DNA of 64,000 nucleotides, from the NCBI GenBank assembly GCA_030427965.1, contig JAUICD010000014.1, positions 1 to 64,000 of the forward strand. The letters run 5' to 3'. A model generated the notes under the pieces. That model saw only the letters and a program-made list of their open reading frames with translations. It made no database searches and was not told the origin of the DNA. Below, piece after piece: positions 18,120 through 26,423 of this stretch; position 1 is the first letter of the stretch, and each line of letters starts with the position of its first letter. Position numbers and translations under genes: made by a program. This stretch comes from Bdellovibrionia bacterium. GTDB lineage: Bacteria; Bdellovibrionota; Bdellovibrionia; Bdellovibrionales; JAUICD01.

Positions 18120-19874
18120 TTAAAGTGTATTTCTTAAATACCGCTGATTTGGAAACTTCTGCGTGAGAATGCTGTGCACTTCATTTGGAGTTCTTTCTGG
18201 ACCATGCTCTTCGGCTGCTTTTAATAGCGTCCAGTATTCCTGTTGTGTTGGTGCTCGACGGATTCTTTTTATCATTTCTAAGAAAACTTTCAATCTGCGA
18301 ACAATAGATGTACTTACTCCATAGTTTTTTTTGTTCACTGGATTAACCCATCTATAGTTGTCATTGGTAGCTTCATTCCAGGTACTCATTGGGTGCTGTA
18401 TATTTGAGTATTTAATGATTCGGTCAAAGATTATGACTTCTAAAGGATCAAATTTAGAAAAACGAGGGATAACCTTGTCAAGACTATCTTTCTTTTCTAA
18501 GGCAAGCCTATCAAACCAAAGATCAAATCTCTCTCTTTTTACATCTACAATTTCAAAATTCGGAACAGGAGCGTAAGACACAAGAGGAACTCTCATCCTC
18601 ACGATGCCTTTGGCATCTCCGGGATTTGTATTTTGAATGAACAAGGAAAGGGGGTGGCGAGTGTAATAGCTTCTTTTTCCTGTTTGAAAGTATTTTTTTT
18701 GAGCGATACTTGGCATTTGAAAACTCAAAAGATCTTCCTCTGACATTGATTGAGCCCCAATAGCTGAAAGAAAAGGCTCTAGAAACATTGCTGTTAGTTC
18801 GGCTCTAGAAAAGTTGTCACCCTGTTTAGAGGTGAATTCAGTTTCCATATCACGTTGTGTGTGTTTTGCGGTTTCGAGTAGATCAACCTTAAACTGCTGA
18901 ACAGCTTGTTGTCCCCACACGGACCCCTCTGAAGAGAGTGTTGAAACAGCCAAGGTTAAATTTAAATCTTCGATTTGGATTCCAGTATTCTTTTCTAAGC
19001 TATTGGAGGCGATAAAAGCATTTTCACTTTTTTGTCTATGGACGACCGTTGCGGGTATATTGTCCCATTGTAGATAGTAATGATCGGAATTCGATCCGGC
19101 TTCTAAGAATCGAATGGATACAGTTTTTTCTCTTGCGAATATTTCAATAAAAATGGTCCATTCTCCCAGTCGCATTCGACTTTGATATTGTGAACTTAGG
19201 GATGTGTCTGTGGAAAGAAATGGCCCCAATTTACGAATAGATTTCCAGTTACGAGTCAGTTCTGGATAGCTATAAAAAAGATTTAGAGATTCGTATCCAG
19301 AGATAGCTAGAAGTGTTCTTCTTATTCCATTTTCAAGAATACCAACTTTTTCAAATATAGCTTTAAAAAACTTAGGTTTCTTTGCTAAAGCCAACTCTTC
19401 AGCCAGAGCAAGAAAGAAATCAAGCTCGGGATCATCGATGGAAAGAGTGACGTCTTCCAGTAATTCTTCAACTGCTTTTAGAGCTTGTTCAATTTTCTTT
19501 GATCCCATATAGCGCAATACTGTTCTATATAAATCTCCACTGTGGAGGGGTTCCCAGTAGGGAGGGGGCATTAAGAGCATTAAGTAGTCCAGAGGGTTTC
19601 CTCCAAGGACTGCAGTCCGAATTAGGTTAAAAAGATAATTGTCCTCTAGTTTATCAAGCATAAGAACAATGTCTTTCTGGCGACCTGTATATCTTCTTGT
19701 ATTGATTAGATCATAGAGATCATCTTTTCGATTTGGAGTTAAAGAGTTTTGACACGAGAAAAGAGAAAGTGAGAAGTGACTGAGAGTTTTTGAGGTAGCA
19801 GTTGTGGGCATGATAAGTCCAAGTATAAATAAGAGGCCTAAAAAGAAAGATCTGTTGTTTTTACTTTGATTCAT
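18120..19874 (-). CDS. Unknown secreted protein, ~584 residues
   Basis: I do not recognise this protein. A signal peptide follows the start: basic MNQSKNNR, then FFLGLLFILGLIMPTTA. A TTG 18 nt further upstream is possible, but ATG 19874 has the better context (AGGTTAG just before). The mature part is mostly helical in its first third (RRYTGRQKDIVLMLDKLED and following), then mixed. The C-terminal part has a charged helical stretch (about residues 535-575). There is no lipobox and no second membrane segment, so it is probably periplasmic or exported. It sits alone in the repeat-bounded segment, convergent to the nitrilase group. Confidence 0.72.
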   Translation of the reverse strand: MNQSKNNRSFFLGLLFILGLIMPTTATSKTLSHFSLSLFSCQNSLTPNRKDDLYDLINTRRYTGRQKDIVLMLDKLEDNYLFNLIRTAVLGGNPLDYLMLLMPPPYWEPLHSGDLYRTVLRYMGSKKIEQALKAVEELLEDVTLSIDDPELDFFLALAEELALAKKPKFFKAIFEKVGILENGIRRTLLAISGYESLNLFYSYPELTRNWKSIRKLGPFLSTDTSLSSQYQSRMRLGEWTIFIEIFAREKTVSIRFLEAGSNSDHYYLQWDNIPATVVHRQKSENAFIASNSLEKNTGIQIEDLNLTLAVSTLSSEGSVWGQQAVQQFKVDLLETAKHTQRDMETEFTSKQGDNFSRAELTAMFLEPFLSAIGAQSMSEEDLLSFQMPSIAQKKYFQTGKRSYYTRHPLSLFIQNTNPGDAKGIVRMRVPLVSYAPVPNFEIVDVKRERFDLWFDRLALEKKDSLDKVIPRFSKFDPLEVIIFDRIIKYSNIQHPMSTWNEATNDNYRWVNPVNKKNYGVSTSIVRRLKVFLEMIKRIRRAPTQQEYWTLLKAAEEHGPERTPNEVHSILTQKFPNQRYLRNTL

Positions 19875-20016
19875 ATAGGTTCTAACCTGCAAAAGAGATA
19901 ATGTTTCAATTATGGGAGTATTTTTGCAGGATAGGTGCCATTTTAAAAGACCTCAAATCAAAAGTACGGGGAGTATAAAGGTCTCAAAGTGTCGAATATA
20001 TTGAAAAGGGCCGTTT

Positions 20017-20051
20017 ACTGACTTTAGAGGCCTGTAGCCCCTGAGGTCAGT
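20017..20051. terminator. Hairpin downstream of the lipoprotein gene
   Basis: ACTGAC (20017-20022) pairs with GTCAGT (20046-20051), with a partly paired GAGG/CCCC interior. It lies 28 nt beyond the stop of the minus-strand lipoprotein gene. No T-run follows on either strand, so a terminator role is only possible. Confidence 0.3.
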
Positions 20052-20075
20052 TCATACTTGCTAGGTAAGGGTTCT

Positions 20076-20100
20076 GGTTCAATCAAATACAAGTGATAGG
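20076..20100. repeat. 25-bp direct repeat, right copy
   Basis: Identical to 16960-16984. Read on the minus strand it encodes the end of the lipoprotein (LSLVFD and stop) plus three bases beyond it. This is the copy that forms the 3' end of an intact gene, as expected if an element had inserted there. Confidence 0.7.
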
Positions 20101-21620
20101 TTTTTGTATTTCCAGCCGTATGTTGGTGGTTCATTTGGATTGATTCCTGCAAAACCAAAATCCAAGACAAACTTATCACTGGCATTCATGGATATACTTG
20201 GCACATTTGGTTGGCCGTAGAGATGGGCGACTTCTGTGCCGTTACTATCTTCAACAATCAGTTCGATATTGTTATTTGTTGTGTCGTAAATATAAGTGAA
20301 ATGATATTCACTGTTTTCTTGTAGAGCTAAGCCTGTGGACATGCGGGCCTTGTCTCCTTGAGTCTGCTGAAACCCGTGTCTATTGAAGATTCGATTCTTA
20401 CTTGGCCCATTCACATTGACGTACCCGAGCATGTCAAAGTTTCGATTTTTAACAAACCAAAAAATATTGTGCGCCCCTTTATTATTGTTGTTTGCCCATT
20501 GGGAGATGCGTACGTCTAGCTCAGCTTTAACATATGTGTAGTCTCCACTTGGTACTTGATAAGAAAGCCGTTTGACTTTGTTACTTGGTGTTGGAGAGTG
20601 AAAAACCCCACTTTCTTTAAAGCAAGTTGCTCCTGGAGGACATTCCTCAGAGGGAGGGGGAGGGTTGTTATTTTCTGCCATCATTTTTATATCAAGCAAA
20701 CCACAAGGCTGTCCTGGTGGGTTTGAGTATTCGACTTCTTCACCACTTACGGTGTCTGTGACATGAATGTTGTAACCTAAATTGGTGAGAGATCCATAAA
20801 ACATCCAAAAATGACCGTTATGTCCTCTTCCATCTAAAACTTTAAGCATCAATTCAATATTGCCTTCTTCAAAGAAACTAAAAAAACCTGTGTTGTTTGT
20901 TCTTCTAGGTAGTGCAACGGCATTTCGTGTGATGTTTTGATGGATATAGTCCACTTTGACTTCAAACCGATCATCAAGAAGACAGTGTTTGGATGGTGAG
21001 TACTGGCAATCTGAATTTTCTTGTGATTGATGGCTGAGTGCTGGATGAGGTGAGAATTCTGGAGCATTTGATATAGGCTGACTAAGCGGAAGTGCCGAGA
21101 TATCTTGAATACCGCAGACGGCGTTGGTTCCATTGAGTGCTTCTGTGTGATAGGTTTTGACTTCTCCAGTGAGGGTATCTTCAACAGTTAAGTTGTATTC
21201 CAAGCTGGTGATTCCTCCATAAAATATCCATGCCTTCTGATTGTATCCGTAGCCGTTTATAATTTTAACGGTGATTTCGACATTTTCAGGAGAGAAAAAA
21301 TAGAAATGACCACTCTCTTTTTTATTTTGCATAGCTTTGGCATTGGTGAGTTGATTTGTAGAGGGGTTTAAAAACTGAGCTTTGACACGAAAGCGATTTC
21401 CCCATAAACAAAGATCTTGGTCAGTTGGAACACAGGGTGCGGTTTGAGTACTGGGGGCTGTGTTATTTTCCTTAAGAGTCGTGTCATTCCTCTCACTACT
21501 AATTTCAGACAATGGATTTTGAGCTTTGGAGTTCGTATCTTGAGATTTGAAAGATTGATCTTCACAACCTATTAAGACTAAAAATGAAACAACACCAATG
21601 GTTCGAAAAAATACACTCAT
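20079..21620 (-). CDS. Lipoprotein with two tandem outer-surface repeats
   Basis: 513 residues. The N-terminus VVSFLVLIGCEDQ is a lipoprotein signal with the lipobox cysteine at about residue 19. A low-complexity linker follows, then two homologous modules of roughly 95 residues. Each opens with CLWGNRF or CLLDDRF, contains NGYGYNQKAWIFYGGITS or DGRGHNGHFWMFYGSLTN, and closes with TVEDTLTGE or HVTDTVSGE. The same module type is found in exported proteins of many bacteria; I know no assigned function. The last ~170 residues look like a jelly-roll (laminin-G/galactose-binding-like) domain. AGGGGGA just before the ATG is a good ribosome site. Confidence 0.8.
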   Translation of the reverse strand: MSVFFRTIGVVSFLVLIGCEDQSFKSQDTNSKAQNPLSEISSERNDTTLKENNTAPSTQTAPCVPTDQDLCLWGNRFRVKAQFLNPSTNQLTNAKAMQNKKESGHFYFFSPENVEITVKIINGYGYNQKAWIFYGGITSLEYNLTVEDTLTGEVKTYHTEALNGTNAVCGIQDISALPLSQPISNAPEFSPHPALSHQSQENSDCQYSPSKHCLLDDRFEVKVDYIHQNITRNAVALPRRTNNTGFFSFFEEGNIELMLKVLDGRGHNGHFWMFYGSLTNLGYNIHVTDTVSGEEVEYSNPPGQPCGLLDIKMMAENNNPPPPSEECPPGATCFKESGVFHSPTPSNKVKRLSYQVPSGDYTYVKAELDVRISQWANNNNKGAHNIFWFVKNRNFDMLGYVNVNGPSKNRIFNRHGFQQTQGDKARMSTGLALQENSEYHFTYIYDTTNNNIELIVEDSNGTEVAHLYGQPNVPSISMNASDKFVLDFGFAGINPNEPPTYGWKYKNLSLVFD

Positions 21621-21928
21621 TGAAGAATCCCCCTCGCTCTATTTGCCGTATTGTATTAGTAGCAATTTTGATTCCAGCCCATACGAGCTATAAATTTGAT
21701 CTGAGGGGTTGAGAGTGATTTTTTTTAGTCAACTGCCAAGACTTAAGTCAGTATACTGAAGATATTGTCTCAATGTAACTTTCCGGCGATTTTGCCCACC
21801 CATAACTTTTTAGGGAAAGGGACCGTTTTTGTGTTTTAAATTGATACGACCCTTCACGGAATCTGCGCAAAGGAAAACTTACTGATCACTAATTGAAAGT
21901 TTCATGGGATATTTGACTTCATGGACTT
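21621..21928. other. Intergenic region between divergent genes
   Basis: 308 nt separating the lipoprotein gene (minus) from the CXXCH protein gene (plus). It must hold two promoters, but no convincing hexamer pair stands out. A 10-bp palindrome GACTTAAGTC lies at 21740-21749. No gene or RNA structure is recognised. Confidence 0.5.
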
Positions 21929-23116
21929 ATGACAATTAACAATACGTCATTATTCAAATCAAAGTGGGGGGATGTGTTGCAAATATTCTGGGTTTTGATA
22001 CTTTTGTTGAGTTCGTTACGGGTAAATGCTTTATCTTTAGAAGATCTAACACTGTTGATGCCCTTTCCCAAGTCAGAAAGTGAGCTCCGCGCTTTACCTT
22101 CCCTTTCCTCTGTAGGCGGAAAGGGAGTGCTGATTCCTAAGAAGTATTTTGATGAGCTCCCAATACTTAGTGAAAGTCGTCCTGAGAGAAGAAACTTGCG
22201 TGTTGTTGGAATTCGATTTGACCCCTGCTTTCCTTGGCTTGAAAGAAGTGGTAGGGAGATATGCCAGCCTCAAATTCGAATGGTTGCTCAACATATATTG
22301 CAAAACAAGGGTGCATATACCACAGAAGATCTGGCGGTTCACCTCTTCTACAAGCTTAAACAGACTGAATTGATAAAGTTGATTCACAAGAGTTTGGAAT
22401 TAAAGAAGAAATTTGGAGTAAGAGAAAAAAAACCACGTTCTCTTTGGGTGCATGGTGGAATTACACAATTTGGATTAACAAGCACTTATACAAAGCAATT
22501 GCTTAACGAGATACAAGCTCTCGTGGGTGAGCAAAATTTGGTGAGATTTACTTTTATGACAGTGAACCCTTTTAGGAATCAATGGGACTTTGGGGCATTT
22601 GATGTTCGCAATAAAAATGTTTTTGCACTTCAAATACCAAATGTATTTGAGAAAACTTCAATTCAATCTGTGGCGCGTATTTCGACCTCGTTAAGGGCCG
22701 GAGTCTTACCAAAGGCTATAGAGGGTGATAACGCAAATTTTTTTATAAACCGTATGAATGTGACGGAAAGCAATTTTCACATCCGAAGAAGTCGAGTTAG
22801 AGAGGAACTAAAAATGATCGCACGCATTGAGAATCCAGAAATGAATAATCCAAATACGGTGGATTGTTTCAGCTGTCATGCTTCAGAATCTGCAAGGAGA
22901 TGGTCTGTGAATAAATTTAGAAGCAATATTGATGTGAACAAATATACTTTTTTTCCAAGTAGTGATGTGTATCAAGGTCGGAGGAATAGGGTAACAGAGA
23001 ACCTTACAAATTTTAGAGCTTTTGGGTATTTCTTTGATCAACCCTCAATTATGCAAAGAACCGTAAATGAGACAATTCTAATTCAAGAGAAGCTGTTGAC
23101 GATTTTTTTTAAATAA
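21929..23116 (+). CDS. Unknown exported protein with a single CXXCH motif
   Basis: 395 residues. The N-terminus has a signal-like hydrophobic stretch (LQIFWVLILLLSSLRVNA, about 18-35). A single CFSCH (Cys313, Cys316, His317) matches the haem c attachment motif, but the sequence around it does not show a recognisable cytochrome c fold. The segment before it (about 180-290) looks like a beta-rich globular domain. It could be a one-haem periplasmic protein, or the CXXCH could be coincidental metal or disulfide chemistry. It stands alone, convergent to the acyl-CoA dehydrogenase-like gene. Confidence 0.7.
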   Translation: MTINNTSLFKSKWGDVLQIFWVLILLLSSLRVNALSLEDLTLLMPFPKSESELRALPSLSSVGGKGVLIPKKYFDELPILSESRPERRNLRVVGIRFDPCFPWLERSGREICQPQIRMVAQHILQNKGAYTTEDLAVHLFYKLKQTELIKLIHKSLELKKKFGVREKKPRSLWVHGGITQFGLTSTYTKQLLNEIQALVGEQNLVRFTFMTVNPFRNQWDFGAFDVRNKNVFALQIPNVFEKTSIQSVARISTSLRAGVLPKAIEGDNANFFINRMNVTESNFHIRRSRVREELKMIARIENPEMNNPNTVDCFSCHASESARRWSVNKFRSNIDVNKYTFFPSSDVYQGRRNRVTENLTNFRAFGYFFDQPSIMQRTVNETILIQEKLLTIFFK

Positions 23117-23129
23117 GTGGATAGTCCAC
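23117..23129. terminator. Short hairpin between convergent genes
   Basis: GTGGA-TAG-TCCAC sits exactly between the stop of the CXXCH protein gene and the stop of the minus-strand acyl-CoA dehydrogenase-like gene. It could serve both transcripts, but the stem is only 5 bp. Confidence 0.35.
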
Positions 23130-23134
23130 CCTCT

Positions 23135-24295
23135 TTACCAGACTGTGTTGGAATGAGGTGAGTTGCCAAGCGTGACATCTCCCATTTGATTGAACATTTC
23201 CTTTTGAGCTACAAAGTGTTGGCAGGCAGTGTTGAGATCGTTGATATACCGATTCATATTTGATCGATCATTGTATATCGCAGTTCCACCCATGAGGTCA
23301 TAGATTTTTCTTACAGCTTCTCGACAAGAGTGAAAAACGTTTGTTCGCGATAAAATAAGGTCTTTTCTTTCTTGTTCACTGAGTTCCTCATTGTTTACAA
23401 ACCTCTTATGCTGGCTTTCTAAAGCATTCATAAGGTATGCTCGAGAGGAGCGAATCAGAGTTTCCGCTTCAGAAAGTGAGATTTTCACCCAATCTGAATC
23501 CGCCATATTTTTATTGAGTTTGATGTCACGTCTGCGTTTGAGTTTTCGACTTGCATCCTCAAAAGCGGCCTTAGCAATTCCTAAAGGGATTCCCGGCATC
23601 TTTCTGAGGAAAACATCATTTTTTCTATATAGAGGTTCTTTTCTTTTAGATGGGCCAAAAAAATCAAAAGTGTATTCTTTGGGAACAAACACATCTTCGG
23701 CTTCGTAGTCATGACTTCCTGTACCCTTTAGTCCCTCAGTGTTCCATGTGGATTCTAGAATTTTGACTTTATCAGCAGGAAGAAGAGCCATATTCCAAAT
23801 GATCTGTCCGTGTTCCCCAGTTTTTGGACTGCCTTCAGAGTCTGTGAGCACACATCCCCCGGCAAAAACATCGGCGTTCATACAGCCAGATCCAAATCTC
23901 CATTTCCCACTCACAGTGTAACCACCTTCGGTGGGTGTCATAAAACCCCCTGGTGCAATCCATCCAGCTGTACTCATGTTGGGCTTAGAATAAACTTGGC
24001 TTGCCGCTTCATCCCCAATATAAGCGCCGTAAATACCAGAGTCACAGCCAATCATCACTGACCAACCGACAGACCCATTTGCTTCAGAGAGTTTCTCGAT
24101 GATTTCAATTTGTTCCATGCTTGTGAGTTCAAGTCCGCCACGGTCTTTTGGAACTGTCATTTGAAATACGCCAGTTTCTTTTAAAAGCGAGTGTAGTGCT
24201 GTGGGAATTCTTCTTTCAGATTCGATTTGTGAAGAGAATTTGGGTATTTCCTCAGTTAATGCTTCAATGTTTTTCTTCAGTACTTCAAAAGTCAT
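23135..24295 (-). CDS. Acyl-CoA dehydrogenase-fold flavoprotein (monooxygenase-like)
   Basis: 386 residues of the acyl-CoA dehydrogenase fold. The N-terminal helical domain contains MTVPKDRGGLELTSMEQ and SEANGSVGWSVMIG, followed by a beta domain (about 120-220, with NTEGLKGTGSHDYEAEDVFV) and a C-terminal helical domain. The GSVGW and GTGSHDY segments are those of two-component flavin monooxygenases (HsaA/HpaB-group D) rather than of fatty-acid dehydrogenases, whose catalytic Glu motif I cannot find. A hydroxylase using reduced flavin from a partner is therefore more likely. No partner reductase is encoded nearby. Substrate unknown. Confidence 0.8.
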   Translation of the reverse strand: MTFEVLKKNIEALTEEIPKFSSQIESERRIPTALHSLLKETGVFQMTVPKDRGGLELTSMEQIEIIEKLSEANGSVGWSVMIGCDSGIYGAYIGDEAASQVYSKPNMSTAGWIAPGGFMTPTEGGYTVSGKWRFGSGCMNADVFAGGCVLTDSEGSPKTGEHGQIIWNMALLPADKVKILESTWNTEGLKGTGSHDYEAEDVFVPKEYTFDFFGPSKRKEPLYRKNDVFLRKMPGIPLGIAKAAFEDASRKLKRRRDIKLNKNMADSDWVKISLSEAETLIRSSRAYLMNALESQHKRFVNNEELSEQERKDLILSRTNVFHSCREAVRKIYDLMGGTAIYNDRSNMNRYINDLNTACQHFVAQKEMFNQMGDVTLGNSPHSNTVW

Positions 24296-24347
24296 GGGCT
24301 AGGATGCTATCACTAGCCCACTTGTAACGGCAAGCTGGGTTTTGGAC

Positions 24348-24707
24348 CTAACTTGCAAAGAGAGAGTCCATAAAATTCCTCTTTGATTCTCGTGCGTTAA
24401 ATCGATCAGGCTTGCGGTGGTACCTTCTGAGTCTCTTTTGCAACGCAGCTCGAGCTTTTGAAAGTCCTTTGTAGAGATCAAAGCTCTTTTTATGAACGAT
24501 GAATTGCTCCTCTCTAAGGTGCATATTGATCGTACATACAAATGATGGAAGACCTGCACTTTGAATTGGATTCTCCTCTTTTAACCACACTCGGTAGTGG
24601 ACATTGGTGTCTTTGGTCATTGCATCCACACGGGCGAGTTCTGTTTTAATGCTCTCTTCTATACTGAGAGTTCGTCCAATATTTCCATAGTTGATATCAA
24701 TTTTCAT
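24348..24707 (-). CDS. hpf: Ribosome hibernation factor family protein (HPF/RaiA-like)
   Basis: A 119-residue basic protein with the short HPF/RaiA layout. An N-terminal beta strand and helix (EESIKTELARVDAMT) is followed by strands ending in CTINMHLREEQFIVHK and a basic helix (ARAALQKRLRRYHRK). Family members bind the 30S subunit and silence ribosomes in stationary phase. The assignment rests on fold pattern and context (next to dps), because sequence identity to the model proteins is low. The ATG lies inside the end of a 29-codon gene in another frame, which itself follows dps; the three look like one transcript. Confidence 0.72.
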   Translation of the reverse strand: MKIDINYGNIGRTLSIEESIKTELARVDAMTKDTNVHYRVWLKEENPIQSAGLPSFVCTINMHLREEQFIVHKKSFDLYKGLSKARAALQKRLRRYHRKPDRFNARESKRNFMDSLFAS

Positions 24708-24786
24708 AGCACACTCCCATTACCGCCACTGGAATGAGGGCCAAGATCATCAGGACTGCTAATATTGAATAGATTGGTCTTTTCAC
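24697..24786 (-). CDS. 29-residue membrane peptide between dps and hpf
   Basis: GTG 24786 to TGA 24697 encodes a peptide starting MKRPIYSILAVLMILALI and ending GVCYEN: two basic residues, then a single membrane-helix-length hydrophobic run. The ribosome site is a perfect AGGAGG (24792-24797) five bases before the GTG, better than that of most genes here. Its last 11 nt overlap the hpf start, so it may couple hpf translation to dps mRNA. No homologue is recognised. It could be a real small protein or a leader peptide whose translation opens the hpf site. Confidence 0.6.
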   Translation of the reverse strand: MKRPIYSILAVLMILALIPVAVMGVCYEN

Positions 24787-24832
24787 CTTATCCTCCTTTC
24801 TTTTGGGCTGTGTTTTTAACTGAGTTGTTTTC

Positions 24833-25405
24833 TTATGTGTCCAAGTGGGACTTCAGCATCCATGACATCTCTTCGTGTTGTTTGAGTAGATTTGTCATAA
24901 AGTCTTCCGTCACAGGGTCAAAGTTGTCACTTTGATCACATTGTTTGATTATTGCTTTGATTTGCGTTTGCACTGTTTCGTGATCTGAAAGCAAATCGGC
25001 AATCATTTCTGATGTACGTGGAAAAACTCCAGGTCGCTCAATCAGAAAAGATTTGTCCTGCAGTTCTTTTAGAGTGGATGTAGGTCTTCCGCCAATTTCT
25101 CTCACTCGTTCGGCGACATCATCAATTATGGTTAAAAACTGTTTGTAGTGCTCCTCTAAAAATTGATGGACGCTATGAAACCTTGGTCCAGTTACATTCC
25201 AATGATAATTGAGCGTTTTGGTAAACAGTGTAAATTCATTTGCTAGTAAGGCATTGATACTTAAGATCATTTCATTCGTACCTTTAGCTGGAGAAACAGG
25301 CGGTATGGACCTAAGTGCCTCTTGTGCCTTTTGTCTCTTCCTGTTGGTAGTTGATTCATCTCTATCGCTTTTATCTCGTATTTTTTGTTCTGCTGTTGTT
25401 CGCAT
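24833..25405 (-). CDS. dps: Dps family DNA-protection / ferritin-like protein
   Basis: Dodecameric iron-storage protein that protects DNA from oxidative damage. 190 residues. A basic N-terminal extension of about 50 residues (RDKSDRDESTTNRKRQ) may bind DNA. The four-helix core has the ferroxidase signature split over NYHWNVTGPRFHSVHQFLEE and DDVAERVREIGGRP. A good site (AGGAGG, about 25410) precedes the ATG. It is divergent from a LysR regulator and is followed by the small peptide and hpf genes, a stationary-phase/stress grouping. Confidence 0.93.
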   Translation of the reverse strand: MRTTAEQKIRDKSDRDESTTNRKRQKAQEALRSIPPVSPAKGTNEMILSINALLANEFTLFTKTLNYHWNVTGPRFHSVHQFLEEHYKQFLTIIDDVAERVREIGGRPTSTLKELQDKSFLIERPGVFPRTSEMIADLLSDHETVQTQIKAIIKQCDQSDNFDPVTEDFMTNLLKQHEEMSWMLKSHLDT

Positions 25406-25450
25406 ACTTTCCTCCTTTTTGAGTTATACTTCATTATCGGGGATATTTTA

Positions 25451-25501
25451 GATTAGGTAAAATTGATTCTAATTTATTAAATAGTTAGTTATAATCTAAT
25501 C
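25451..25501. promoter_or_regulatory. Dyad-rich region between dps and the LysR gene
   Basis: GATTAG at 25451-25456 is matched by CTAATC at 25496-25501, and ATTAG (25452-25456) also pairs with CTAAT (25469-25473) over a 12-nt spacer. Such T-rich interrupted dyads in a divergent gap are typical LysR-type binding sites. The regulator may control itself and dps. Confidence 0.45.
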
Positions 25502-25520
25502 AAAAGAAAGGCAGGCGATT

Positions 25521-26402
25521 GTGCAAGGCGTTGATTTTCACAAACTCTATTATTTCTATATTGTTGCAAAGACTGGGTCGATTAAGTCTGCTTCGAAAAG
25601 TTTAAATGTCACAGCTCCTACAATAAGCGTTCAAATTCAACAACTGGAAGATCAGTTGGGAGTCACTCTTTTTGAGAGGAAGCATAGAAAATTGATACTT
25701 ACAGAGCCTGGGAACTTCCTTTTAGCAAAAAGCGAACGCTTGTTTCGACAAGCCGATGAGATGATTGAGGAGATTCCTGGGGCGAAGATCGTGAGACGTA
25801 AAAATATCCGAATTGGAGCGCTTCAATCACTTGCAAATTCATTCATCTGCGATTTTTCAATCAACCTGTGGCGAGACAAGTCCATAGAGGTAGATGTTGT
25901 TCAGGGAGACTTTAAGAATCTTATGGATCGATTGGATTCGGGGGAAATTGATATTCTGCTTACGGACTCATCTGTACAAAAGAGCAGAAAATACAGATGC
26001 GCAGGACTTGGTTTAGATCAATTGGTAGCAGTTGGAGCACGGGGGCTTGAAAAATTAAGAAAAACCTTTCCAAATTCATTAGATGGTGTGCCCTATTTGG
26101 CGTACTCACACAAAAGTCGAATTCAAGAAGAGATTGATTACTTTTTTGAACGAAACAACGTGGCACCAGAGCGAATCGGGCATGTGGATGATGTCACTTT
26201 AATGAGAGTTGTGACCACTCGGACAAAATGTATTTCAATACTTCCGTTTCGAGCAGTCAAAGAAGCTCTAAAAAGTGGGGAAGTCATAAAAATCGGGGAA
26301 TTGAGTGGAGTGAAACACGGTATTTGGGCCATAACTTCTACGACTTCAAAAAATCAAAAACTCATTAAAAAAATTATCAATGAGTATTTTTTGAAAAAAT
26401 AA
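25521..26402 (+). CDS. LysR family transcriptional regulator (NhaR-like)
   Basis: 293 residues. The winged helix-turn-helix occupies about 4-64 (KLYYFYIVAKTGSIKSASKS and TISVQIQQLEDQLG), followed by a substrate-binding effector domain (about 90-290). The first helix HKLYYFYIVAKTGSI matches the NhaR-like subgroup. The three cysteines present do not match the OxyR pair by context, so a peroxide sensor is not supported despite the neighbouring dps. The start is GTG 25521. It probably acts on the divergent dps promoter, by position only. Confidence 0.9.
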   Translation: MQGVDFHKLYYFYIVAKTGSIKSASKSLNVTAPTISVQIQQLEDQLGVTLFERKHRKLILTEPGNFLLAKSERLFRQADEMIEEIPGAKIVRRKNIRIGALQSLANSFICDFSINLWRDKSIEVDVVQGDFKNLMDRLDSGEIDILLTDSSVQKSRKYRCAGLGLDQLVAVGARGLEKLRKTFPNSLDGVPYLAYSHKSRIQEEIDYFFERNNVAPERIGHVDDVTLMRVVTTRTKCISILPFRAVKEALKSGEVIKIGELSGVKHGIWAITSTTSKNQKLIKKIINEYFLKK

Positions 26403-26423
26403 TACTACTGAGACACTCAAAGT

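Noticed and set aside
24299..24559. An 86-codon minus-strand frame overlapping hpf
   Set aside because: It is a shadow of the hpf frame, has no ribosome site, and shows no family features.
25521..26402. OxyR, because of the neighbouring dps
   Set aside because: The N-terminus matches NhaR-like proteins, and the cysteines do not lie in the OxyR disulfide context.
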